A stretch of DNA of 62,169 nt from a virus. The notes under the pieces are model-generated. The model saw nothing but the letters and a program-made list of their open reading frames with translations, was not told the origin of the DNA and ran no database searches. The position numbers and the translations under genes were made by a program. Each line of letters starts with the position of its first letter. Position 1 is the first letter of the stretch. The stretch is from the IMG/VR virus record IMGVR_UViG_3300031696_000001, positions 1-62,169 of that record; one strand, 5' to 3'. Below are positions 48,873-60,500 of the stretch, in pieces.

Positions 48873-49562
48873 ATGGCAGCAGTAACAGCAGCAGTAATAG
48901 GAATAGTAGGTTCGGGAGTTTCAGCAGTGCAATCTTTTTCAGCAGCAGCCGATGCAAAAGAAGCATCTACTCAAGCAAATGAAGCAGCAGCAGAGGCAAT
49001 GGCAGACGCTAAACGAAAAGCAGAGAAAGATGAATACTCAGGATTAGCAATTCCCTTAGATGCCTATGAAGCAGAGTTTGAAAATAACTTACAAACTCAA
49101 ACTCAATCTGTAGAAGCTCTTCAAGAAGGTGATGCAAGAGGTTTAGCGGCAGGGGTTGGAGCAATAGGTGCTCAAGCTACAAATGCGGCAGAAGGAACAC
49201 GTATCGAAATGGGTGAGGAAATTTCAGACTTAAATATGATGAAGGCTCAATCTAAAGATTCTATAAACCAACAACTTATTGAGATGGATGTGGCTAATGC
49301 CAGGGAGCAAAACCAAAGAAGAGCAGATTCGGATGCATTTAGAGCACAAAGTATAAACTCTGGAATTAATTCTGTTACAAGTGGTTTACAATCAGCAGCG
49401 GATTTAGTTCCATTATATAAAAATAATAAAAATTTCCAGGCAGATAGTAAAACTTTTAAAAATGCAGATGGAACGCCTGCTAAATTAATGAGTGAAAGAC
49501 AAAATAAAAAAGATTTTAACTTTTACCAACAAGGAAAAACATTTGGGACTCCAATAAAATAA
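48873..49562 (+). CDS. internal virion protein, gp14-like (229 aa)
   Basis: A 229-residue Ala/Gln-rich helical protein. The N-terminus (AAVTAAVIGIVGSGVSAVQS) is a membrane-like hydrophobic segment, followed by a long coiled coil (ASTQANEAAAEAMADAKRKA). This arrangement is that of the smallest internal/ejection protein of podoviruses (T7 gp14 position). The next two genes are the larger ejection proteins. Confidence 0.75.
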   Translation: MAAVTAAVIGIVGSGVSAVQSFSAAADAKEASTQANEAAAEAMADAKRKAEKDEYSGLAIPLDAYEAEFENNLQTQTQSVEALQEGDARGLAAGVGAIGAQATNAAEGTRIEMGEEISDLNMMKAQSKDSINQQLIEMDVANAREQNQRRADSDAFRAQSINSGINSVTSGLQSAADLVPLYKNNKNFQADSKTFKNADGTPAKLMSERQNKKDFNFYQQGKTFGTPIK

Positions 49563-49577
49563 TAATAAGATATAAAC

Positions 49578-51491
49578 ATGGCAATACCAAGTAAAAGAAA
49601 TATAGACTTTGATGTTTACGAAAGGCAAGACCCCACAACACAGGTAGATTGGGGTGCACAAGCTACTAAAATTACAAAAAAATTTGAAGGAATTCGTGAT
49701 GAAAGACAGGGGAGAAAAGATCTTTTAGAAAAAAACATTGAAGAGCAGAGGGTAGCTCTTAATGATATTGGTGAATATGATTCTCAAAACCTACGGCAAC
49801 TTGCTTTAAAATCATCTCAACAAAGTGCTGATATGCTTACCAGAAAGGCAGAATTAATGAGGAATGGTAAAATTAAACCTAATGAATTGATGCAATTTAA
49901 ATCTAATCAAAGTGCTGGTTGGACTCTATTTAAAAAAAATGCAGAAAATTGGAATGGAAAGTTTGTAGAATATACAGAAAGAATGAATGCCGTACCGCCT
50001 CTAAGTTCTAAGTTAGAACAGCAATTAGCTCAATCTTTAGCGGGGTTTGGTAATTTAGAAAATATGTCTTATCTTGCTGATGATGATGGTAATATGTCTT
50101 ATGTTAGAACAGATGAAGAGGGAAATATTCTTCCAGGGGAATCTATGAGTGCTAACGAACTAACAAACCTTTTAAATCAAAAGATTGATAACTACGATTC
50201 TGTAGCTGCAGCAAAGAAGGCGGGAGAGGAAATTGGTACTATAGTTAATGATACTCTTACTCAAAATGGTATAAGAGTTGATATTGAATCTTTACAAAAG
50301 AGTAAAGCAACGGCTGACTTTTTAGGATCAGAAGAAGCTGCAAAAGTATTAAGAACATTCGCTGAAACAATGACTGCAGTTCCTCAAAACTTAGCGGTTA
50401 TGATGACACAAAATGTTAAGATTCCTAATACTGATACAGTATATGAAGGAGATTATGGTGGAGAATTACATGATGCTTGGGCTAAAGAAAATTCTGGTAA
50501 GGATCAAAGCTTAAACCCTTATATAGCAATGAGGATGAAAAGCGGTACTTATGTACCAGATGTTACTAAAGAGCAAGAAGCTGTAGCTACCGAGTATGCT
50601 GAAGGTTTAATAAGATATACTCTTAACATTAAGAAAACTATAAAAACTTCGAACAGTCAGGTAAGAGGTAAAACTGGAGCTGAATATGAAGAAGAAAAGG
50701 ATAATAAAGAAATACGTAGTACAGGTGTTCTTTTAAATGAATATGTGACTGGGGATATAAATACAGCTAATGCTGCTGGTAATGCTATTGTATTAAAATA
50801 TAATAAAGAAAAAGATAAGGATTCTCCAGTTATGGAGAGCTTTAGAAGAGTAGATAGGAAAGCAACTCAATTGGATGTGGATAAAGGTTATGCTGATGAA
50901 GTAGGGCAGGATATTATAGGATCTTATGAAATAAAAATTAAGGATATGATTCTTGATCCACTGGATGCTTATGATGATGATGGCAACCAACTTAGTGTTG
51001 AAAATGCTATAACAACATTATGGAAAGAAGCAGGTTTAAAAGGTGAACCAACTGATTATTTGAATGATAAAGATAATGAAATCGGAGGGTCTTTAGGTTC
51101 TGGTAATGCTGGGGGTAAGGGTAAACGAAAGGAAAGTAAGTATAATCGAACTCCAGTAGATCCAGCAACGGGAGAAAGAATAGAAATGGAGGATTGGAAT
51201 ACTATAGCATCAAAACATAGCGGAAGAAAGATACGGCATCTAAAACTAAAATTTGACGATTTAATAGCCTCAAGAGGATTTCTGCCACCCGCTTTAAAAG
51301 ATTCTGTTAAATCAATAGAATCAGTGGATGGTCAATTAGTTATCACTATTGGGAAAAGTGAGATTAAAATAGATGATTATGAGAATGTAATAGGTAGTAA
51401 GAATAGGATTTTAATTCAAAAAATACAGGATACTATTGAAAAAGAAAATAAAAGATATAACAAAGGAGGTGGTGGAGGCGAATTAGATTAA
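49578..51491 (+). CDS. internal virion/ejection protein (637 aa)
   Basis: A 637-residue helical protein starting RNIDFDVYERQDPTTQVDWG, QATKITKKFEGIRDERQGRK. The whole is charged, helical and without catalytic motifs. It ends with a Gly run (YNKGGGGGELD-type). It lies between the gp14-like protein and the 3127-residue protein, the same order as ejection-core genes of podoviruses. Confidence 0.75.
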   Translation: MAIPSKRNIDFDVYERQDPTTQVDWGAQATKITKKFEGIRDERQGRKDLLEKNIEEQRVALNDIGEYDSQNLRQLALKSSQQSADMLTRKAELMRNGKIKPNELMQFKSNQSAGWTLFKKNAENWNGKFVEYTERMNAVPPLSSKLEQQLAQSLAGFGNLENMSYLADDDGNMSYVRTDEEGNILPGESMSANELTNLLNQKIDNYDSVAAAKKAGEEIGTIVNDTLTQNGIRVDIESLQKSKATADFLGSEEAAKVLRTFAETMTAVPQNLAVMMTQNVKIPNTDTVYEGDYGGELHDAWAKENSGKDQSLNPYIAMRMKSGTYVPDVTKEQEAVATEYAEGLIRYTLNIKKTIKTSNSQVRGKTGAEYEEEKDNKEIRSTGVLLNEYVTGDINTANAAGNAIVLKYNKEKDKDSPVMESFRRVDRKATQLDVDKGYADEVGQDIIGSYEIKIKDMILDPLDAYDDDGNQLSVENAITTLWKEAGLKGEPTDYLNDKDNEIGGSLGSGNAGGKGKRKESKYNRTPVDPATGERIEMEDWNTIASKHSGRKIRHLKLKFDDLIASRGFLPPALKDSVKSIESVDGQLVITIGKSEIKIDDYENVIGSKNRILIQKIQDTIEKENKRYNKGGGGGELD

Positions 51492-51501
51492 ATAAATAAA
51501 T

Positions 51502-54500
51502 ATGGATAATTTAGAAAAATTATATAACGTTTTAAAAAGGGATGGGTTTATTACTAAATCTTTTGATGAATTCGTTGATCAAGCAACTCAGGATTCTGAC
51601 TATCAGGATAAAATATTTAATGTAGTAAGTCGTGAAGATTTGTTTACTGGAAGTCCAGATGAGTTTTCAAAAAAATATTTTTCAGAACTTGCTACATCTC
51701 CTGTTGAAGAGGTAAAAAAAAAAGACGATTCTCAACCTACTGGGGAAGAGGAAGTTATGGTATCCGATACAGAAGTGGTGGACGAGCGTGGATCATCGGA
51801 GCCTTCTGTTCAGATAAATTCTGAAGAAGAAATTGTTGATCCTGAAACTTTAGGTGAAATAGAACAAATTCAAGAAGTTCCAAATAGATTTGGAGCGGAC
51901 ACTCCCAAAGAAGAGATGTTTCTACATGATGATGAAATTGCTATTGGCGTTCAGCCAGGTGAGGAAGATACTACTATTGAAGAAATATTTGGTAAAAATG
52001 AATTCACTGATTTCTTTGGTGATATGTGGAGAGCTGGAGCTCAAGGGCAAGCTCAAGGAGGGACTGTAGATGAATCATTAGAACTTTTAATGAAAGGAGG
52101 AAATGCTTCTCAGAATGATATAGAAGAATTCTTAATTTCATATCAAGCAATGCAAAGGGCTGGTGTATCTGATGAAATGAATGCCTTCAATAAAATATAC
52201 CAAAAAGATGGCGGAGGTATATTAGGTTTTATAAAAGGAGTTGCCGCTAACCCAACCGTTGTACCTCAATTATTTATCTCATCTGTAAGTGCTATGGTAA
52301 ACCCTACTGTACTTGCAGCGGCTACAGCAGGTGCTGTAGCGGGTAGTGTTATTCCAGGAGCGGGTACTATAGCTGGTGGAATGTTTGCAGCAGGTACTAC
52401 ATTAGAAACAGCCCTTACATTTGGTGAGCTTTTAGAGGAGGCTCTTGATGGTGAGCCAATGACAAACGCTAACATTCGTTCTGTACTTGAAGATGCTGAA
52501 AAAATGAGTAGTATAAGAATGAAAGCACTGGGGCGTGGTTTAGCTATTGGTGCTATTGATGGTTTAACAGGTGGTCTTGCAACTAAGTTAACTACAAGTG
52601 TTGCTAAGGCTACATCAAAAGCTGGTAAAACTGTATCTCGATTAACAGCTGCAACAGCTGGCGGTACACTTGAGGCTGTAGGTGGATCAACAGGTGAAGT
52701 TGTTGGTAGATTAGTTGCGGGTCAAGAAATGGATGTTGCTGAAATATTATTTGAAGGTGTTGCTGGTACTGCTACAGCTCCGATTACTGTAGGTGCTGGA
52801 TTACTTAATGCTGCAAGAAAACCTCCCGTTTATGAAATGAATAAAGGCCCTGCTACAAGAGCAGATATAATAGAGCTTTTAGAAAGTGATGATACTGATG
52901 CTATATTAGATGCTGAAGTTAGTGTTGAAAATGATCCTGAATTAAGTAAACAAGTTGAGGCTGCTAAGAAAAAAATATTAGATAAAAAAGTTTTAAATAG
53001 AGATTTAAAAGATGCTGGTATTACAGATCAAAATGCTATAGATGAAATGACTGCTTTAGAAGAAGAGGCAGAAGCTTTAAAGGGAAATAATACAAGAGCA
53101 GGGAAGAGAAGATTAGCTGAAATTAATCAACGTATTGATGATATACTTGATACGGCAGCAGTAGAACAAGAGGTTGAGGTTACAATCGAAGATAAAGTAA
53201 CTACAGAGTCTGAAAGATTAGCGGCATTAGAAGAAACTTTAGAGGGTAAAGATTTAGAAGTATTGCAACTGATGAGGGATAAAAATAAGAGTCAGGATAT
53301 GATTGATAATCATATTAAAAATAAAGCTAAAAATACTGGTAAAGGAAATCAACTATCAACAAAATTTAAAGCCGAAGACACATTACTAAATCCTGAAGGA
53401 AAATCATTTGCTGAATTAGTATCAGCTTATTCTTTAATATTTGAAGGTAAAAACCTACCAGTAAAAACAATACAAGATATATTAGCGGATACTCCTGATT
53501 TAAGAGATTTAAATTTAGGAAATACTAATAGGTTTTATCCTCTTCAACAAGCTATTCTAAATTTTGAATCTTATCAAAATAAAAAAAATAACCAAAAAAC
53601 TAAACAAGATGCCATTCAAGAGGTAAGCGTAGAAGAACAAGAGGTTGAAATACAAAAAGAGAGGGATGATTATGAAAAAAAATATTTTACCCTTGATGAA
53701 GAAAATCAAAAAAATAAAGATAAAGGAGAGACTTATTCATACTCTGCAGAAAACCTTAACGAAGGATTTACTTTAGAAGAAGCTCAGGAAGCAAAAAGGG
53801 TAATGGAAGCTAAACATGATAATTTATTAAAAACTAAAACTGAACAAAATGCCATTCAAGAGTCAAGCACAGAGAGCGTGGATGTACAAGAACCTACCGA
53901 AAGTAGCACAGAAGTGGGAGACGGAAACACCCAAAGGAACGCTACCCAAGAAAGTATCGAGAGTGAAGCAGATACTGAAACGCAATCGCAAGAGGAAGTA
54001 GAAACGGTTACTGAAAATAGTGATGGAACTTTAAGTATACCTAATCCAAAAACAGGAAAGGTTGCTAAGTTAAAAGGTAAAAAGATAGGGGAAACATCAA
54101 ATCTTTATATTTCAGATATGATATCTGAAAACATAGATCCTTCATATGAAGGTAATACAGAAGCTAAAACTAAGCAAGAGAATTATATAACAAAAATTGC
54201 AATTAAAGCAGCTAAATCTATTGCTAAGTTATTGCCTAATACAAATATAATATTACATAGTACAGAGGCTTCATATAATAAGGGAGCTGGTCAAGTATCT
54301 CAAATATATACAAGAAAAAAGGGATCACGTGGGGTTTTTAAGCCAACCACAAACGATATTCATATTAATATGACTCATGCTAATGCCAAGACAATAGCAC
54401 ATGAAATATTTCATGCTTTACTTTATAATAAGTTTAAGAGTGATGAGAGGATAGGTATTGTTACTTATAAAATGGTTGAGTCTATTAAGAAAAAAATTAC

Positions 54501-57500
54501 AGATCCAAAATTAAAGAAACAACTACAGAAATTTAGTGATAATTATACTGAAACTCCACAGTTTCAAGATGAAGAATATCTTGCTGAATTAATTGGTACT
54601 CTTGCAGATAATTATAAATCATTAAAAAGGCCTGAAAAAACTATAGTTCAGAAGTGGTTAAATAAATTAAAGAATATAATGGGTATGGAGGCAGAGGTAA
54701 TAGATACTGATGCTGATACATTAGATTTATTAGCTACTATTGCTGAGAATATTAAGGAAGGTAAAGAAATTACAGAGTCTGATATTTCTCAATTAGATAC
54801 GTTTGAACAAGGAGAAGGCGGTGAAGTAGGTGTTTTAAACTTTTCAGATAAAGAATCTAAAATAAACCCAGCCCCAAAAGTCGAGTCAGATAGTAGGCCA
54901 TTTTCAAGCCTTATAAAAAATAAAGATATTAGTGACTTTGATGGTCAAAACTTTGTTACCAATATGTATGACTTTACTACAGCTGGTATAGTTGATATTG
55001 GTAATGGTATTACTTTACAGTTGGAGGGCGGTAAAAGTTATGTTCCATTAATGATGAGTAGAAAAGGGTTAAAAATAGGTGATGTATCAAATCTTGCTGC
55101 CTTTAACACTAAGTCTCAAGCTGAAGGGTTTATTAGAAACTCACAAGAGGGTAACGCTAAACTATTTATGCCTCACTCTGGAACATTAGAAGGGTCTTGG
55201 CAGTTCCAACAATCTATATTTGAACAGATTATTAAAGTTATTTTAGACAATAAGATTGTAACAAACAAAGAATTAATATCATCTCTTAGTAAGGGTCTTG
55301 TAAATAAAAAGGGAAAAGAAATAAAAGAGTGGAGAATATTTAAGGAAAATTACAAGAAGGCTACAGGTAAAGACATAAATAACCTTGATTCTTTTGTTAA
55401 AGATCCGTTGCAATTAGTTAAATTATTAGATATTGAAAACAACTACTCTCCAGATTTAAGAAAAAGATTTAACTCATTGGTAATCTCTATCAAAAAATTT
55501 AAAGATGCGACTGGAGTAACAAGTAAAACAGACTTTGCTTTAAAGATAATGGATCCTCTTAATGAAGGTATAGAAGCGTTTGATCTTATGTCCGTTATAG
55601 AGTTTGATAATACAACTTTTGAAATAAGTAAGCCTAAAAAAGGAGATGTTGATTATCATCCATCTTTTGCGTGGACTATTAAAGCAAAAATCAAAGGTAT
55701 ATACCAACCAACTAATTTTCAGAAGTCTTATGATATAACTGATTCATATGTTAAATATAATCAAGAGGGACCTTCAAAATCTACAAGAGATAATAAGTTA
55801 GAAAGAGAATATGGATTAGCGTTAAAAGGAAAAAAGATTAACGATAAAGGAAAGGTTGTAAAGCGAAGTAAATCAGAGATTGGGGGTGAATTTTATGAGG
55901 GAACATACCCAGAGTTTCAAGAATATAAGTTTCAAGTATCTAACGTAGCAAGTAGTGCAGGGTCTATACCAAAGGTAGCTAAAGTAAATAATACAACTGA
56001 TAAAGCACAGAAACTAACAACTGAAGAGGTATATTCTGAAATAGGAATGACTACTGATGAGGTTAAGGCTTGGAAAAAGGATAACAATAAAAGTATTAAA
56101 ATGCCTCATCCTAAGGCAGCTCTTGAGGCAGCTAATAGTTACTCTAATGGAGATATAACTCTTAATGAATACAATGAAATTATTCAAAAAGAAATGCCTA
56201 TTACTCCTTACACTAAGGTTCCAAAGCCTGCTACTATAAAGGATGTAGTTTTAGCATTACAGCCTAATAAAGTTCAGAAAGGAATTATAGGATTAACAAC
56301 AGAAATTAAGGATGGAGAAAAAGTATCATCTCGTTTAGATATACCATCATATCAATCTCATGGTATATATGTAGATACTATTCATGGTCCTAAAGGTAAA
56401 GGAGTACTTGGATACGGGCAGACAGCTGTTCTTAAAAATGTAGAATTTACAAGTAATGCTAAAAAAGCATTAGGGGTAGCTAAAGGTACTCAATCAAAAT
56501 CACCATTTGCCGTTATGGATGGGTCGTATGTTAATGAAAGTACAGAGAGTGCAACTAAGAGAGCTCAAGAAGCTCTTAATAGTAATGAGTGGGTTCAGGT
56601 AGGATTTAATCCTTATCGTCAAGCATCATTCTATAATAAAGCAGATAGCAGGCCTGTTACATCAGCTGCTGAAATTATACAAGTTGGACCATTAGTAATG
56701 GCTAAAGGAGTGAAGTATGGTAAGCCTTTAAAAATATCACCAGATGGAAATGAAAGATTTCAATTAGTGGATGATTATTCTGTAAAAGAAACAGGTCAAG
56801 GAGAGTTTACATTAATGAAGGGAATTAGAAGGGCGGGAGAGATGTCTATTGCTGAATTACAATCTGATAAACCAAGTGTATCCCAAGTGTACATCAAAAA
56901 ATTTGATCAAGGGAAAGGATTAGCTCCTGATATGTATAGAGAGATAGCTAATATATTAGCTCTTAAAGGAAAAATATTAACATCTTCTAAGTTCACTAAT
57001 AATGCTTCACAAGGAGTATGGAAAAGATTAGTTAAAGATGGTGATGCAATAGTTATAGGCAGTCGTATTGATGCTGAGGGTAAAAAAAGAGATCTATATT
57101 CTATGCTTCCTACAGATCCTTTATTAGAAGGAGTATCTAATGAACGTGAGCAAAAAACAACTCCTGATAGTATTGAGGGATATAATAGAATGATTAAGGA
57201 GGTTGAAAATATTATATCTAAATCTGAAAAACGTGGGGTAAAGTTTAATGATATTTCTAAGAATGTAATTAATTACATCCAAGGATCTAAGGTTTATGAA
57301 ATAGCTACTGACATCCAGCGTGAGGATATTATAAGGGATGTGAGAGCAAAATTTGGTATAAAAGAAAAAGCAGCTCCATCAGTAAAGAATGTAATAGGTA
57401 AGGCAATGTCTGTTCTTTTTGGAGAAACAAAAGAAATAAAAAAGTTTACTGTAACAGAGAAACAATTATTAATACAAAGACTTAAGCAATTAAACGAAGG

Positions 57501-60500
57501 AGCTAAAACAGCTAAGAAATCTTTTATGAAGGCCAGTAAAGAACTTGCAGATGGTGTATCTGAAATGGTTTCTATTGGTAAAATATCTACCAAACAAGCT
57601 GCTGCTGTTATAAAAAGATTCAGTAAGGTTAATATGTTTAATGAGGCATCTATAGAAAGATTTGTAGACTATATGGCTAAAGTATTTGCTAATGCTGAAT
57701 ACGCTGAACAGATTGCATTTGCAAGAAAGAAAGTTAAACAGGCTAATAAAAACATCAGAACAAAACTTGGTATAGCAACTGACTTAATTAATCCACTACA
57801 AAGATTATTTAGTATTGATCCAACATTAATTCCTGACAGTGTATTTAAAAAATACCTATCACTTGTAGAGGTGTTTGGGGAAAGAGCAACAGTTCTTACA
57901 TTAGAGCAAAAGCAAGAAACTCTTAAGGAAGTTCAAGATGTACTTGATAAAATAAATGAGGAGCAAAGTCAAGCTGAGGAGATGGCTTTGATATTTGCTG
58001 ATTATAAAAATAAAGTATTCAACGATGATGGTAAACTAAACTACGCTGAGACTATTAAAGCTATGTTAGAAGACGGAAAAATTGATGAAGACTCCGCAGC
58101 TATTATGCGTAAGTATAAGAGTGATATTTTACCTCAAATTGATGCAGTAGAAAAAACTGATGAGCAAATTCAAGAAGAAAAGGATGAGGTTATAGAGGAG
58201 TTTAATAATATAATTATGGATGTCTCTAATCTTCCAAGTCAAGATGAAAGAAATTTAGCTCGTAGATTAAATAAGTTAATAGATACAGTGGCTCTTGATA
58301 AGCTTAATCTTACTCAACTTAAGAACTTACTTAAGGTTATTGATAATATTAATAATGGATACTTGCCTCACTATTCTCAGTTGTTAGTAGAACAAATGAA
58401 TTCAATAAACGATTCAGAAAAATTAACTGACGCTATAGGTAACGCAAAACCATTACTAATTTCTAAATTTATAGCTAAGATTAAAACACTTTTAACAAAA
58501 AAGAAAGATGCTTATTTAGAGATGATAAGAAGAAATCCTTTATATAATATAGACCAATTATTTGGTAATTGGAAAGGGAAAGAAATTTTTGATTCTTTAT
58601 TTTCTAAGGTTGCCGAGGGAGTAGCGACTTATAATTCTGAGTACAATAAAATTCAGAAAAAAATAGAAAAATCTATTAATGATGTATCTAAGTCATTTAA
58701 AGGTAATCCAGCTAAAACATTAGAATCATCATTTAAACAAATGGCTTATATGATTCAGTTAGAGTTTCAATCTAATCCAGATAGCAAACAAGTTAATCCT
58801 GCATCTGAGTATATGAAAAAGACTATAAAAGCTATAAGAGATGGGAAATCTGCTTTATACACAGAGAATGATGCTCAAGTTCTTGAGAAAATACTAAAAG
58901 ACTTTAGTGATAAAGACGGAAATATTAGTTTAGAAAAGTTAGATAAATCATTTAATAATGCTGAAAAAAACTCTATAAAAACTGTTAGAGAAATAAACCA
59001 ATCTCTTTTACCTGTAGCTGAATACACATCAGCTATTATAAGAGGAGATAAAATAAACCCACTAACAAATTACATTCACTTACCTGTAATGAATGAATCA
59101 AAGCCTATAGATGTTACAGCTGATGTTGTTAGAAGTTTTGGTGAATCTCTTAATCCATCTACAAAAGCAAAGTCTTTAATAGAAAGAACTGGGAAGGTTT
59201 CTCCTATCAATTTTAATATATATTCATCGGTTCAAAAAGGATCTAAAATGGTATTGATGGATAGACACCTAACAGAACCTATTAGAACAGCAAGACGTAC
59301 TCTTAATAGGACAGAATCTACATTAGAAACAGAAAATGGAGGAACAATTCCAGTAGAACAAAGAAAGGTGTTTAATGCTATTAAGGCTGCTTTTTTAGAA
59401 TCTTCAGATAATCTTTTACAAAATACATTTACAGAAACTACTATAGCTGATGATGTTGTTAATTATATTAGTAAGCAAGGATATAGATCTGTTCTTGCTG
59501 GTACCCCCAGATTTATGGCTGAACTTACTTCTAATATAGGATTTGCATTAATGATTAATCCTAAGGCATTTAAAACAGGTATTAATAATAGAGGGTTTAT
59601 TTTATCTGCTGAAGCTCCATCTGTAATGCAGAATGTAGGTAGTAAGCAAACAGGCAGAATATTTTCTGGAGATACATTATCTGGTAAAATGATAGACACT
59701 AATATACTTAACCAAAGTGCAGGTACAGAAAATGGCAGAACCAGGGGGATTATAGCTAATAAGATTCAACAAATATATAATCTATCATTAAAGAAATATA
59801 TAAACTTTGTAGAGTTAACTGCTGACGCTTTAATATCTACTCCTGATAAATTAGTAATGAGGCCTATATGGTTTGGGGATTTTGCTAATGTATTTAAGGC
59901 TGAGGCAGGTGTTGAGGTGGACTTCAATAAGATAGCTGCTAATGATGAGGCTTATATGAAAGAGTATTCTGAAGCAATACAGAAGGCTAAAGATGCTGCC
60001 GATGAAACATCTGTTAAGACTGGAGCAACTGATAATCCATTTATGAATGTACTAAAAGGTAAATCAAAACCTAATCAAACAGCTTTTCTTAGAGCTTTCA
60101 ATAACTTTAATGGTTTTATGATGAATTTTTTACTATTTGAATATGTGACAGCAAGAACAGGTCTTTATGCCGCTATGGGTAATGGTACTATTACAAAAAA
60201 GCAAGGGATAGCAACTTTAGCTGCAGTAACAACTCGTATGATAACATATACTCTACTAACTCAAATGCTTGGGTCTGGGTTAATCGGACTTCTGTTTGGT
60301 AGTGATGAGGAAGAAGAAAAAAAATCTATAGGAAAACAGATTGGACAAGCTATTTCTTCTGCATTCACATCATTATTAATTGGAAGAGACTTTGGAAATG
60401 CTGTTAAATCAATACTAAATCAAGGAGTTGAAGTGTTTAACGAAGAGTATCTTGACTTTCTAAGAGAAGGTGAGTATGATCCGTATAAAGATAGTATTCA